From positions 571,420 through 635,419 of the forward strand of contig NZ_LMDJ01000023.1 of assembly GCF_001425045.1 (NCBI RefSeq): a stretch of 64,000 bases of DNA, in the 5' to 3' direction. A program made the position numbers and the translations under genes. Of this stretch, positions 42,250-49,909 are shown piece after piece (positions within the stretch are counted from its first letter, which is position 1; every line of letters starts with the position of its first letter). Under the pieces are notes generated by a model that saw only the letters and a list, made by a program, of their open reading frames with translations, searched no databases and was not told where the DNA came from. Source of the DNA: Massilia sp. Root351 (GTDB lineage: Bacteria > Pseudomonadota > Gammaproteobacteria > Burkholderiales > Burkholderiaceae_D).

Positions 42250-42807
42250 ATGTGCCGCACCCCAACCGCTCGTCAACTATGCCAGCTGCTTGCAGCCGGC
42301 TGGCTGGCTGCGGGCGCGCCGCTGGCTTTTGCCGCCGCCATCGCTGATGGGGGATCTTCCGGCGGCGCGCCTGCAGCAGCCGTCCCGGCCATCGCGTCCG
42401 CTCCGCGCAGCACCCCAGCGTCGCCGACGGCAGCGCAAGCAGCGGCAACGCCAGCGCCTACCGGCCCGTCAGCTGCCTTCGAAGCACTGGATCAAACGGA
42501 ACCGCAGCTGCTGGCAGCCGCCGGCAGCGTCGCACAGGGCTATGTAACGCCAGCCAGTTTCTCCAAGCCGCAGGCCTACGACCACAGCGCCAACCGCCTG
42601 CACCTGCCGCGCCAGGACGCGGACCTCGATTCCCTTGATCCATTCAAAGGCAAAGCTGCCAAGGCGGATGAAGGCATGAATCCGGCCCTGCTCTGGCTTT
42701 CCATACTGGGCCTGGCCACGGCCGCCATCTCCGGCATCCTGCAATACGCGCGCAATCCGATTACGCGCAAACGCAAATACCGCAACTACGACCGCACCAC
42801 GCCGTAG
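42250..42807 (+). CDS. Unknown Ala/Pro-rich exported protein with one C-terminal membrane helix
   Basis: A 185-residue protein I do not recognise. It has a signal-like N-terminus (LAAGWLAAGAPLAFAAA), a low-complexity Ala/Pro/Ser stretch (about 35-85), a short ordered part (SFSKPQAYDHSANRLHLP) and a membrane helix (ALLWLSILGLATAAISGIL) followed by a basic tail. It is probably anchored with the middle part in the periplasm. The ATG at 42250 with GGAG 6 bases upstream is preferred over the ATG at 42235. A TGGCGGCCGCCA palindrome lies at 42160-42171. Confidence 0.6.
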   Translation: MCRTPTARQLCQLLAAGWLAAGAPLAFAAAIADGGSSGGAPAAAVPAIASAPRSTPASPTAAQAAATPAPTGPSAAFEALDQTEPQLLAAAGSVAQGYVTPASFSKPQAYDHSANRLHLPRQDADLDSLDPFKGKAAKADEGMNPALLWLSILGLATAAISGILQYARNPITRKRKYRNYDRTTP

Positions 42808-42816
42808 CCGGGCGTC

Positions 42817-42975
42817 TCACATTCCTTTGAAGCGATGCTGGAAGCGCTGGCTCACCGTCGCTGTGGCGGTTGGCCGCTGCGATGCGTTTCACCGCCACCA
42901 CATGTCTGCGGTGCACCTGCCAAAATCCCGCCTCGTCCAGCGTTTCCGCCAATTCCTTGAGCGGCGTGCGGATTG
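42817..42975 (-). pseudogene. Remnant of a LytTR response-regulator C-terminus
   Basis: On the minus strand from 42975 the frame reads TPLKELAETLDEAGFWQVHR then HVVAVKRIAA, the signature start of a LytTR DNA-binding domain. Shortly after, the reading continues in another frame as VSQRFQHRFKGM and a stop at 42817-42819, the usual LytTR C-terminus. The middle of the domain is deleted and frameshifted, and everything upstream is gone, so this is a dead fragment. Confidence 0.72.
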
Positions 42976-43277
42976 GCGGAATACGAGGCCGGAGAGAACT
43001 ATTCCTTCCTGCAGTTCGTCGGCATGAAGGGCGACGGCATGGCTTCCAAAATCGACCTATCTGCGCTGGGCACCTCCTTGACTGTGCCGGTGTTCCTGGT
43101 GCAAGGCGAAGAAGACCTGCTGACCGTACCGGCCGGCACGCGCCGCTACTACGACGGCATCCGCGCGCCGCAGAAGGACTACGTCAGCATCCCGCGTGTG
43201 GGCACGATCCCAACCAGGCCATGGTGGACAGACAGTTCAAGCTGCTGCAAGAGCGCGTGCGGAAACTGGCACAATAG
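42976..43277 (+). pseudogene. Remnant of an alpha/beta-hydrolase C-terminus, frameshifted
   Basis: The plus strand reads AEYEAGENYSFLQFVGMKG, later VPVFLVQGEEDLLTVP and YYDGIRAPQKDYVSIPR, the C-terminal third of an alpha/beta hydrolase (catalytic Asp in EEDLLT). At about 43197-43206 one base is missing; the homologous reading resumes in the next frame as GHDPNQAMVDRQFKLLQERV (catalytic His in GHD) to a stop at 43277. The N-terminal two thirds with the nucleophile are absent. Confidence 0.75.
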
Positions 43278-43306
43278 GCGCGCCCGGCCAGCTTTACGAG
43301 CTCGAC

Positions 43307-45412
43307 CTACCAGCTGCGTTCAAGCCCCGCGCGCAGCGTCGGAGAGACGTCGGTCCGTGTCAGCAAGCGCTGGACACCGCCGGGAATGTCGGCGCTGGCC
43401 CAATCCGTCGTGTCCTTACGCATCAGGTTCTCCGCACCCAGCCGCACCCGGGTTGCGCTGTCCAATTCCCACACCGCGTACAAATCCAGCTTGCGCACAC
43501 TGCCAACCGACGACGCCTCCACCAGCGACACCTGGGTACGCGCCCCGCGCTGATAGTTCAGGTCCGCGCCGGCCTTCAGTCCCGGCCGCACCTGCCAGTC
43601 CAACCCGGCGTTTGCGCTCAGCGGCGCCTGGCGGTCCAGCCGGTTGTCCGGCCCCGTCACGCTCTCCACGCGCGACCAGTTGCGGGCCAGGTTCGCCCGC
43701 AGCGACCAGCCGGCCGACAAAGCCGCCTTCGCCTCCAGCGCCAGGCCATGCGCAACCGCCCGTCCCTGGTTCGACGGCGTCCGCACCCAGCGGGTGCTGT
43801 CCTTGAACAGCAGCGGCAGCGTGACGTCGCTGATCCTGCGCGCATAGGCGCTGGCGCTGACCATGCCGTCCTTGCCGAAATAGTGGTCGTAGCCCGCGTC
43901 CAGACCCCACGCCAGTTCCGGCCGCAGGGCCGGGTTGCCCTGTGTGTCCGGGTTGGTGGCGCTATTATTGTTGTCGGCCGTATAGCGGCGCGGAATCAGG
44001 TCCACCATGGTCGGCGCCTTGAAGGTGCGGGCCAGTCCAAGGCGCACTTGCCGTTCGGGCGACAGCTTGACCATCCCCTGCAGCACTGGGCTCAGCACCG
44101 GCGAGCGCTGCGCGATGGAACCAGCCTCGCGCTGCCTCACCGACGTCTCCAACGCCTCCCAGCGCACGCCCGCCGACAGCGACCAGCCGCCGGCCAACTC
44201 CCACTCATCCTGCGCGAACACGGCCAGGCGGGTGATCAGGCCTCGGTAACGCTCATCGTATGCCTGCGCGGTGGTGTGGTCCTGCTCCTCCCGGCTCTGC
44301 GTGCGCCGTGTCCGGCCAGTGTCCCAGCCCACCGCAAGCGCATGGCCGCCGCCCAGCGGCCGCTGGTACTTGCCGCTGAAGGTCAGGCCTGCCTCGCCGA
44401 TATCAGCGTGCACCACTTTCTGGTCCGGCGAGCGAATCCCGCCTGCCAGCGAATGAAACTCGAAGTCCGAGCTGCGCGGATTGGCCAGCAATCCCACCTT
44501 GACCTCCATGCGCGCGCCCTGCTCCAACACGCGTTGCCAGGTCAGATCGCTGCGCAGCAGAACGCCTCGCAAATCCACATGGCGGCCGTTGTCGGGAAAC
44601 TGCGTCGGCGCGCCAGCTAGCACCGTCTCATGCGACTCCACGCCGATGCTGCGTTCATACAGGTTCACAAAGGTTTGCGACGCCAGCGTGTCCGTACCCC
44701 GGTTCCAGGTGAGGCGCGGCGCCACGCTGGCCGTCCGCGCCACATTGAAGTTCAGTTGTGGGCTCACTCGCGACAGCGACGGGGCGCCGCTCGGCCCATC
44801 CTGCGCGGCCACCGTTTCGTACTCCACGCGCCAGTCCGGCGCCGACACCCTGCTGGCCGTGGCGGCAACCGAGTAGCTGTAGCCTTCGCCCTTGTCCGAC
44901 GCCTGCCATGCCAGGCTGGGTGAAAGGGCTCCCGCCAGCGCATCCACTCCCAGCTTGGCCTCCTGCCGCGCACGCGGCGCGCTCTTGCGCAGAATGATGT
45001 TGACGGTACCCGCAATGGCTTGCGTGCCCAGTTCAACCGACGCGCTGCGCAGGATTTCCACCTTCTCGACCAACTCCGGCGCCAGGCTCTCGATATTGAA
45101 TCCGGGCGGCACCGCAACGCCGTTCAGCAGGATTTGCGTATAACCATTGCCCAAGCCACGCATGCGGATCTCGCTGCTTCTGCCGGCGCCGCCCTCGCCG
45201 ATCGTGATGCCCGGCACGCGCTTTAGCACGTCGGCCAGCGTGCGGTCCCCTTGGCGCTGTAACTCCTGCGCTCCAATGACGATGGCCGCCGCAGTCTGCT
45301 CGCGGCGCTGATCCAGCTTCGCACCGGTCACTTCGACCTTTTGCATCTCTTGCGCCCCGACGGCAGCCGGAAATGCCACAACAACGGCCAATGCACAGAC
45401 GTGTAATTTCAT
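43307..45412 (-). CDS. TonB-dependent outer membrane receptor of the BlaI operon
   Basis: A 701-residue protein with a signal peptide (1-20), plug domain (about 25-150: VEVTGAKLDQRREQTAAAIV, IRMRGLGNGYTQILLNGVAV, VEILRSASVELGTQAIAGTV) and a 22-strand barrel ending in the aromatic residue W. TonB receptors import siderophores, vitamin B12, metals or glycans; no TonB box or ligand motif tells which. A GAGGAG box lies just before the ATG at 45412. It follows the M56-M23 gene after a 70-base gap holding a strong hairpin and probably belongs to the BlaI-controlled operon. Confidence 0.9.
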   Translation of the reverse strand: MKLHVCALAVVVAFPAAVGAQEMQKVEVTGAKLDQRREQTAAAIVIGAQELQRQGDRTLADVLKRVPGITIGEGGAGRSSEIRMRGLGNGYTQILLNGVAVPPGFNIESLAPELVEKVEILRSASVELGTQAIAGTVNIILRKSAPRARQEAKLGVDALAGALSPSLAWQASDKGEGYSYSVAATASRVSAPDWRVEYETVAAQDGPSGAPSLSRVSPQLNFNVARTASVAPRLTWNRGTDTLASQTFVNLYERSIGVESHETVLAGAPTQFPDNGRHVDLRGVLLRSDLTWQRVLEQGARMEVKVGLLANPRSSDFEFHSLAGGIRSPDQKVVHADIGEAGLTFSGKYQRPLGGGHALAVGWDTGRTRRTQSREEQDHTTAQAYDERYRGLITRLAVFAQDEWELAGGWSLSAGVRWEALETSVRQREAGSIAQRSPVLSPVLQGMVKLSPERQVRLGLARTFKAPTMVDLIPRRYTADNNNSATNPDTQGNPALRPELAWGLDAGYDHYFGKDGMVSASAYARRISDVTLPLLFKDSTRWVRTPSNQGRAVAHGLALEAKAALSAGWSLRANLARNWSRVESVTGPDNRLDRQAPLSANAGLDWQVRPGLKAGADLNYQRGARTQVSLVEASSVGSVRKLDLYAVWELDSATRVRLGAENLMRKDTTDWASADIPGGVQRLLTRTDVSPTLRAGLERSW

Positions 45413-45437
45413 GGTTCTCCTCGAATGGATGGACGTG

Positions 45438-45467
45438 CGAAGTCCTGCCACGCAGGCACGGACTTCG
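45438..45467 (-). other. Strong intercistronic hairpin between the M56-M23 and TonB receptor genes
   Basis: CGAAGTCC (45438-45445) pairs with GGACTTCG (45460-45467), and inside them TGCC (45446-45449) pairs with GGCA (45455-45458) around a 5-base loop, with one bulged base. No T-run follows on either strand, so it is not a classic terminator; it may protect or process the mRNA, or lower receptor expression. Confidence 0.6.
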
Positions 45468-45482
45468 TTAAAGCAAAGGGGA

Positions 45483-47075
45483 TTAGTTGGCCAGTGCGGC
45501 CGAACGCGCACGAAGCGCGGATGGGAATGCGTTGCGATCCAGGTCGGCGATCAGTTGCGCAGGGTCGATATGCTCGCCGTTCCGCAGCACCTCAAGATGC
45601 AAATGCGGTCCGGTGACGCGCCCGGTGGCGCCGGACAAGCCGATCGCCTGCCCCTCTGCCACGCTCTCGCCGACACGCACAGAGCGCCGGTCCAGATGCG
45701 CGTACATCGAACGCAAGCCCTCGCCATGGTCGATCACAATGACCTGGCCGTATTTGGGCTGCCCGTCATACATGGCAGTGGACTCCACCACTTTGCCGGC
45801 AGCAGGCGCCAGCACGGGCGTACCGCGCCTGGCGGCGAAGTCTACCCCATGGTGGAAGGCGCTGCTCGAAGCCAGCGGCTTGCTGCGCGCCCCATAGAAG
45901 CTGCTGACACGCGCCGCCTCGAGTGGCGCGCGCCACGACGGCACAGACGGAACTGCAACGCTGGCCGCAGCCGGCACACGCTGCACGTCGCCGGCGCGCC
46001 AGGCAAACGCGGGCTGGAGCAGCACGCTGGCAGCCAGCAGCGCCAACGCTGCGCCACCCAGCAAAAGCTTGCCGGCCGCGCCCAGCACCCTGGCCCCGCC
46101 TCCTCGTATCAGCTTGATCCTGTCCGCCAGCGCCGCTACGCCAGCGCCGCCGAATGCGGTCGCCGGGTACCCGCCCGCCATCATCCCCTGCTGCAATTTA
46201 AGCTGCGCCACCAGCGCCGCCGCATAGCTGTGCCGCTGCTGCTCCGGGCGCCCAGCCAGCACCTGCTGATCGCAGGCCAGTTCCTGTGCCCAACTCATTT
46301 TCGACCGCATCAGCCCAACCGCTGGATTGAACCAGAACAGCGTCTGCAACAGGAGACTCGCATGCAGCCAGACGTGATCGCGCCGGCGCCAATGGGTAAG
46401 CTCATGCGCCACGATCAGCTGCTGTTGCTGCGCGTCGAACTGCGCCAGGTGGCAAGGGAGCAGCAGGCGCGGCGCCAGCAAGCCAACCAGCATGGGAGAC
46501 ACCGGCACCGGCGTTTCCAGCACAGGCGGGCCGCGGTACGGCGACACCTCGGCGAAACCCTGATGCGTTTTCAGCGCCGCGCCGCTCACGCGGTCCGCCG
46601 TGCGCAATACCGCGCGCAGCGCCTGTTGCGCGCGCACCCAGCGTCTCACCGCGTACAGCAAACCGGCGCAATAGCACGCCAGCCATGCCTGCGACAACAG
46701 CGAGAGCCAACGGGACGCAGCCATGGTCGGCGCTGCGTCCAGGTCGGCGTCGCCTGCGGCGCCGTCCAGAACACCCCAGGGCCAGCCATCCGGCGGCGTC
46801 AGCGTGCCCGGTATTGGCGACGCCTGCTCCGGTCCACTCGGCGCGGCGCGCGACAATTCGATGGCAGGCACCACACTCAGCGTCGCAGTGCGCGGCGCCA
46901 GCGCCAGCGCGAACGTCACCGCCACAACCAACTGCGCCGCCAGCCACACCGCGCGCTGGGCCGCGATCCCCGGCCACACACGCTCGGCCAGCTTCAACAG
47001 CGCCCACGCAAGGGCGCCCGCCGCCAGGCACGTGGCGCTGGCCAGCAAAAACAGGAATGGGGAAAATGCCGGCAT
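45483..47075 (-). CDS. M56 (BlaR1/MecR1-type) antirepressor peptidase fused to an M23 (LytM) domain
   Basis: A 530-residue membrane protein. N-terminal helices frame an M56 metalloprotease with HELTH (224-228) and the ELACDQ motif (E265), as in BlaR1/MecR1. A final helix (about 340-358) leads outward to an M23 peptidase domain (about 395-505) with its zinc residues HHGVD (H408, D412) and HLH (H491, H493) present. BlaR1 instead has a penicillin-binding sensor there. The M56 part would cleave or trigger cleavage of the BlaI repressor encoded 2 bases upstream; the M23 part may bind or cut cell-wall peptide. Some TonB- or M23-linked BlaR-like proteins are known, so novelty needs a database check. 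Confidence 0.88.
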   Translation of the reverse strand: MPAFSPFLFLLASATCLAAGALAWALLKLAERVWPGIAAQRAVWLAAQLVVAVTFALALAPRTATLSVVPAIELSRAAPSGPEQASPIPGTLTPPDGWPWGVLDGAAGDADLDAAPTMAASRWLSLLSQAWLACYCAGLLYAVRRWVRAQQALRAVLRTADRVSGAALKTHQGFAEVSPYRGPPVLETPVPVSPMLVGLLAPRLLLPCHLAQFDAQQQQLIVAHELTHWRRRDHVWLHASLLLQTLFWFNPAVGLMRSKMSWAQELACDQQVLAGRPEQQRHSYAAALVAQLKLQQGMMAGGYPATAFGGAGVAALADRIKLIRGGGARVLGAAGKLLLGGAALALLAASVLLQPAFAWRAGDVQRVPAAASVAVPSVPSWRAPLEAARVSSFYGARSKPLASSSAFHHGVDFAARRGTPVLAPAAGKVVESTAMYDGQPKYGQVIVIDHGEGLRSMYAHLDRRSVRVGESVAEGQAIGLSGATGRVTGPHLHLEVLRNGEHIDPAQLIADLDRNAFPSALRARSAALAN

Positions 47076-47077
47076 GC

Positions 47078-47452
47078 TCAGTCCTTCCCGGCAGGCCAGT
47101 CTTGCAGCAGTTGATCCAGCGCAGCGAGCTCTTGCTGGTCAACCAGTTTGCTGCCCGTGAACATATTGACCGGCAGCGGCGCGTCCATTTCCATCACGCG
47201 CTTGCCGAAGTCGTGCGCGAAAGCGGCCAGCGTGGCCACCTTTTCCACTGCGGCCGAATACACGTTCACACCGTGCACCGCTTGCAGCGACACCATTTGC
47301 TTCTCCAGCATCCGGTCCAGCGTCTTGCGGGTGGACGAGTACGACCACTCCAGCTCTTCCACAACCCGCTCATGGATCTCGCGCGCGCTGAGCGGCTGTT
47401 CCTTCCACAAGCACTTCAACAAACTCAATTCCGTTACCGATGGCGTAGACAT
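47078..47452 (-). CDS. BlaI/MecI/CopY-family repressor
   Basis: A 124-residue winged-helix repressor: TELSLLKCLWKEQPLSAREI then VVEELEWSYSSTRKTLDRML, the family DNA-binding helices, and a C-terminal dimerisation helix ending in LDQLLQDWP. BlaI proteins bind dyads over their own promoter until an M56 sensor triggers their cleavage. The next gene is such a sensor, and two dyads overlap the promoter just upstream. It is the first gene of the operon blaI-M56/M23-TonB receptor. Confidence 0.92.
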   Translation of the reverse strand: MSTPSVTELSLLKCLWKEQPLSAREIHERVVEELEWSYSSTRKTLDRMLEKQMVSLQAVHGVNVYSAAVEKVATLAAFAHDFGKRVMEMDAPLPVNMFTGSKLVDQQELAALDQLLQDWPAGKD

Positions 47453-47480
47453 GGATCGCCCCTATGTGACTAGAGACGCC

Positions 47481-47509
47481 ATCATACGACAGCTGTCGCA
47501 CTCCTGCAA
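47481..47509 (-). promoter_or_regulatory. Sigma-70 promoter of the BlaI operon
   Basis: On the minus strand TTGCAG (47504-47509) and TATGAT (47481-47486) are separated by exactly 17 bases, with a predicted start near 47474, some 22 bases before the blaI ATG. Operator 1 fills the spacer. Confidence 0.75.
47485..47500. promoter_or_regulatory. BlaI operator 1 (proximal)
   Basis: TACGACA-GC-TGTCGCA, a near-perfect 7+7 dyad lying in the -35/-10 spacer. The half-site TGTCGCA differs from the classic BlaI/MecI TGTAGTA but keeps its spacing and symmetry. Confidence 0.75.
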
Positions 47510-47517
47510 TTACTTTG

Positions 47518-47533
47518 TGCGACAACTGTCGCA
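47518..47533. promoter_or_regulatory. BlaI operator 2 (distal)
   Basis: TGCGACA-AC-TGTCGCA, a perfect 7+7 dyad just upstream of the -35 box. Its centre is 33 bases (about three helical turns) from that of operator 1, so two dimers could bind the same DNA face. Confidence 0.75.
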
Positions 47534-47551
47534 AACCCGGCTCCGGCTGCT

Positions 47552-47749
47552 TTAACGGTTCTGCTTTCCGCCGCCGGATGAGCTGCCCGAGCCACCGGAC
47601 TGCTTGCTGCCCGACGAGCTGGCGTTGTCATTCTTGTGGCTTTGACGGCCAGCCTCCACATGCTGCTCGTGCGTGCCGCCCTGCGTGCCGGCGCGCGAGC
47701 CGCTGGATTTACCGCCGCGTTTTTTGTCGTCCTTGGATTGGTTCGGCAT
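47552..47749 (-). CDS. Small hydrophilic stress-type protein, KGG-like
   Basis: A 65-residue, Gly/Ser/Lys-rich disordered peptide (MPNQSKDDKKRGGKSS, later GTHEQHVEAGRQSHKND). The GG-EHV-AGR-S-K pattern recalls the KGG/YciG family of general stress proteins, in weakened form, with a Ser/Gly tail. GGAG with good spacing precedes the ATG at 47749. It sits next to a hemerythrin gene, a neighbourhood typical of stress genes in this group. Confidence 0.6.
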   Translation of the reverse strand: MPNQSKDDKKRGGKSSGSRAGTQGGTHEQHVEAGRQSHKNDNASSSGSKQSGGSGSSSGGGKQNR

Positions 47750-47986
47750 GATGCTTTCTCCTGTCAAGTTGATAGCTACCGGCACCATGCCGGTATGTGC
47801 GCATGATGCATGCCACGATTTCCGCGAAACATCGGAGCGCAGGCAACAAGCGCGTAGGACTGAACTGAGTTCCGGAAGAACATAAAAGCGTTGTGACGAT
47901 TAGGTGAACTAGCGCACCGAGCCAAGTGCGGTGCGGCATCAGACTGGCCCCTGCTCTGTTCACACCAACAGCCTGAGGAGGCCACC

Positions 47987-48487
47987 ATGCGTACCGAAAA
48001 AAACCCATCCAAAGCCATGCCCAAAGCGATGCCCACCAAATCCGGCGACACTGACGCGATCAGCCTGCTGATGGCCGACCATGAAAACGTCAAGGACATG
48101 TTCGAGCAATTTGAAAGCATGACCGACCGGGCCGTGGTCAGCAAGAAGAAGCTGGCTGACGAAATCTGCAGCGAACTGACCAAGCATACCCAGGTGGAAG
48201 AAGAGATCTTCTACCCGGCCGTGCGCGCCGCCGGCAAGGAGTTTGAAGATCTGATCGACGAGGCCGTTGTGGAGCACGGCTCCGCCAAGCAGCTCATCGC
48301 CGACATCGAGGCCATGGACCCCGGCGACGACCTGTACGACGCCAAAGTGAAAGTGCTGTCGGAAATGATTGAACACCACGTGCAGGAAGAGGAAGGCGAA
48401 CTGTTCCCGAAAGTGCGTAAGGCCAAGCTGGACTTGGTTGAACTCGGCCAGCAGATGGCCGAACGCAAGGACCAAATATCGGGATAA
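47987..48487 (+). CDS. Hemerythrin domain protein
   Basis: A 166-residue cytosolic four-helix protein with the hemerythrin/HHE iron ligands in order: ADHENVKDMFE, HTQVEEEIFYPAV, VVEHGSAKQLI and EHHVQEEEGELFPKV. It may bind a di-iron centre for oxygen or nitric oxide handling. The start at 47987 is preceded by a strong GAGGAGG. The first 20 residues are Lys/Pro-rich and probably disordered. The 237-base gap upstream holds the divergent promoters with the stress peptide and a GAACT-G-AGTTC dyad at 47862-47872. Confidence 0.92.
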   Translation: MRTEKNPSKAMPKAMPTKSGDTDAISLLMADHENVKDMFEQFESMTDRAVVSKKKLADEICSELTKHTQVEEEIFYPAVRAAGKEFEDLIDEAVVEHGSAKQLIADIEAMDPGDDLYDAKVKVLSEMIEHHVQEEEGELFPKVRKAKLDLVELGQQMAERKDQISG

Positions 48488-48580
48488 CTCTGCAAGCGTG
48501 GCGCCCAGGTCACCAAACGGCACAGCGAAAGGAATAAACTAGCATTCCCTAAGCTGGCCGCGGTGACGCATGAGGCGAAC

Positions 48581-48742
48581 ATGGAACGGTTCAAAGAAGG
48601 CGATCTCGTGCAATTGCGCGGCGGCGGCCCGGAGATGCTGGTCGTCGGCGCGTATGAAGGACTGCAATGCGGCGACGAAGCCGTGGTGGGCATATTCTGC
48701 GTCTGGGACTGCGAACATCAGCTAAGCGAAAGGGTGTTCGTC
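48581..48742 (+). pseudogene. DUF2158-like small protein, 3' end lost to an IS remnant
   Basis: MERFKEGDLVQLRGGGPEML starts a DUF2158 (YodC-like) protein, continuing to FCVWDCEHQLSERVF. After about 48739 the plus strand is the antisense of transposase sequence, so the natural last 10-15 residues are missing; the frame stays open through IS sequence to 49009. The protein may still be made as a fusion, but its natural C-terminus is gone. Confidence 0.6.
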
Positions 48743-49249
48743 CTGGCTACCAAGGTAGCCAGGGTGGGCCGTTTCAATTTCGCCGTGGGCGGCATCGTCG
48801 TCCTGCTTTCGTTCAAGCGCGATAACTTGGGCTTCGGTCAGAACGTCGCCCGTCTCCGCAACATGGCGCTCCAGCGCCGCCAAGCGCTTCTTAAACGACT
48901 CCAGATCACGTCGCAGCCATACCGACCGGACACCGGATGGAGAGATGAATATGCCACGCTTGCGCAGCTCGTTGGAGGCGCGCACCTGCCCGAAGGCCGG
49001 CTGCTCTAGGCAGAAGGCTACAACGGCGCTCTCCGTGGCTTCTTCCACTCGGTTCTTAAGGTTGGGTTTCTTGCGGTTGGCATCAATCAGAGCATCGACG
49101 CCGCCGGCCTCGACGGCTGATTGATAGCGGTAAAACGTGTCTCGCGAAAATCCCATTACCTTGCAGGCACGGGACACGTTGCCCAACTCGGTCGCTAAAT
49201 TTAGCAAGCCGACCTTGTGTTTGATGACGCTTTGAGGAACACTGCTCAT
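48722..49249 (-). pseudogene. IS481-family transposase, N-terminal part
   Basis: A 175-residue fragment: KHKVGLLNLATELGNVSRAC and GFSRDTFYRYQSAVEAGGVD (the HTH region), KNRVEEATE, ASNELRKRGIFISPSGVRSVW, ending HPGYLGSQD, where the DDE catalytic core would begin. After about residue 170 (near 48740) the sequence leaves the family and stops at once. The catalytic core is missing, so it cannot transpose. Confidence 0.88.
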
Positions 49250-49363
49250 GGGGTTACTCCTTGGCGCTTTCGCGCTGGTTTAATAAAGATTCGCACCTCT
49301 ATCAAACCGGGTAACCCCACCCTTGGCAAGGCCTTACTGTCAGATCAGATTGGAACTACTACA
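48740..49363 (-). mobile_element. IS481-family remnant, 5' end with terminal repeat
   Basis: Contains the N-terminal transposase half plus its upstream end. Read inward from 49363 the end is TGTAGTAGTTCCAATCTGAT followed by CTGACAG, the imperfect counterpart of the end at 50179. The inner end near 48740 is a breakpoint within the transposase gene. Confidence 0.7.
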
Positions 49364-49454
49364 AATAAGTGGATTTTCCGGTCCGGTTCAGTCACCAGCT
49401 TTTGCGCAAATCGCACAGATTAGCACTCACAGGCTAGGCTATACTGTATCCCAT

Positions 49455-49847
49455 ATGAAACTCCTCCTCATCGTCCTCGGCTGCATCTTCCTCGCGCTTG
49501 CGGTACTGGGGGTGTTCCTGCCCTTGCTGCCGACCACGCCGTTCCTGCTGCTGGCCTCTGCCTGTTTCGCGCGCAGTTCGGAGCGTTTGCACACTTGGCT
49601 GCGCAACCATGGCGCGCTGGGGCGTTATTTGACGGACTTCGAGGATGGGCGTGGCATACCCTTGCGCGGCAAGGTGCTGGCGCTGGGGCTGATGTGGCCG
49701 TCGATGGTGTATTCGATGTACCGCGTCCCCTACACGGGGCTGAAAGTGATGTTGTTCTTCATTGCCTGCGGCGTCACGATCTACCTGCTGAGACTGCCGA
49801 CCACGGCATCGACCAAGGCCGTGGCGGCTAGCCCTGCGGAACGCTGA
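49455..49847 (+). CDS. DUF454-family (YbaN-like) inner membrane protein
   Basis: A 130-residue small membrane protein with the family start LGCIFLALAVLGVFLPLLPT then TPFLLLASACFARSSERLHT, the conserved HWLxxH-type segment (HTWLRNHGALG) and two more hydrophobic helices (LALGLMWPSMVYSMY, KVMLFFIACGVTIYLL). The function is unknown. It is an intact gene enclosed between two IS481 remnants, so it may have been moved or inverted with them. Confidence 0.88.
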   Translation: MKLLLIVLGCIFLALAVLGVFLPLLPTTPFLLLASACFARSSERLHTWLRNHGALGRYLTDFEDGRGIPLRGKVLALGLMWPSMVYSMYRVPYTGLKVMLFFIACGVTIYLLRLPTTASTKAVAASPAER

Positions 49848-49909
49848 TCGAACCGGGACGTGGATAGCGGCGGCGCTCGTAGCGAATGATGTCGAGTTCG
49901 TCCGGGGCG
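49828..49909 (-). pseudogene. Possible C-terminal tail of an unknown minus-strand gene
   Basis: Just before the second IS remnant the minus strand reads PDELDIIRYERRRYPRPGSI then SVPQG and stop, a sequence that looks coding (mixed charged residues, regular codon use). It overlaps the last bases of the DUF454 gene. I cannot name the family. It may be the stump of a gene cut by the IS. Confidence 0.3.

Noticed and set aside
45483-47452. Beta-lactam resistance module
   Set aside because: BlaI and M56 are present, but there is no beta-lactamase or penicillin-binding sensor domain; the downstream gene is a TonB receptor.
47862-47872. GAACT-G-AGTTC dyad between the stress peptide and hemerythrin genes
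   Set aside because: Similar arms occur in the kbl promoter dyad (GAACT/AGTTC) but spacing differs and no shared regulator is evident; treated as chance.
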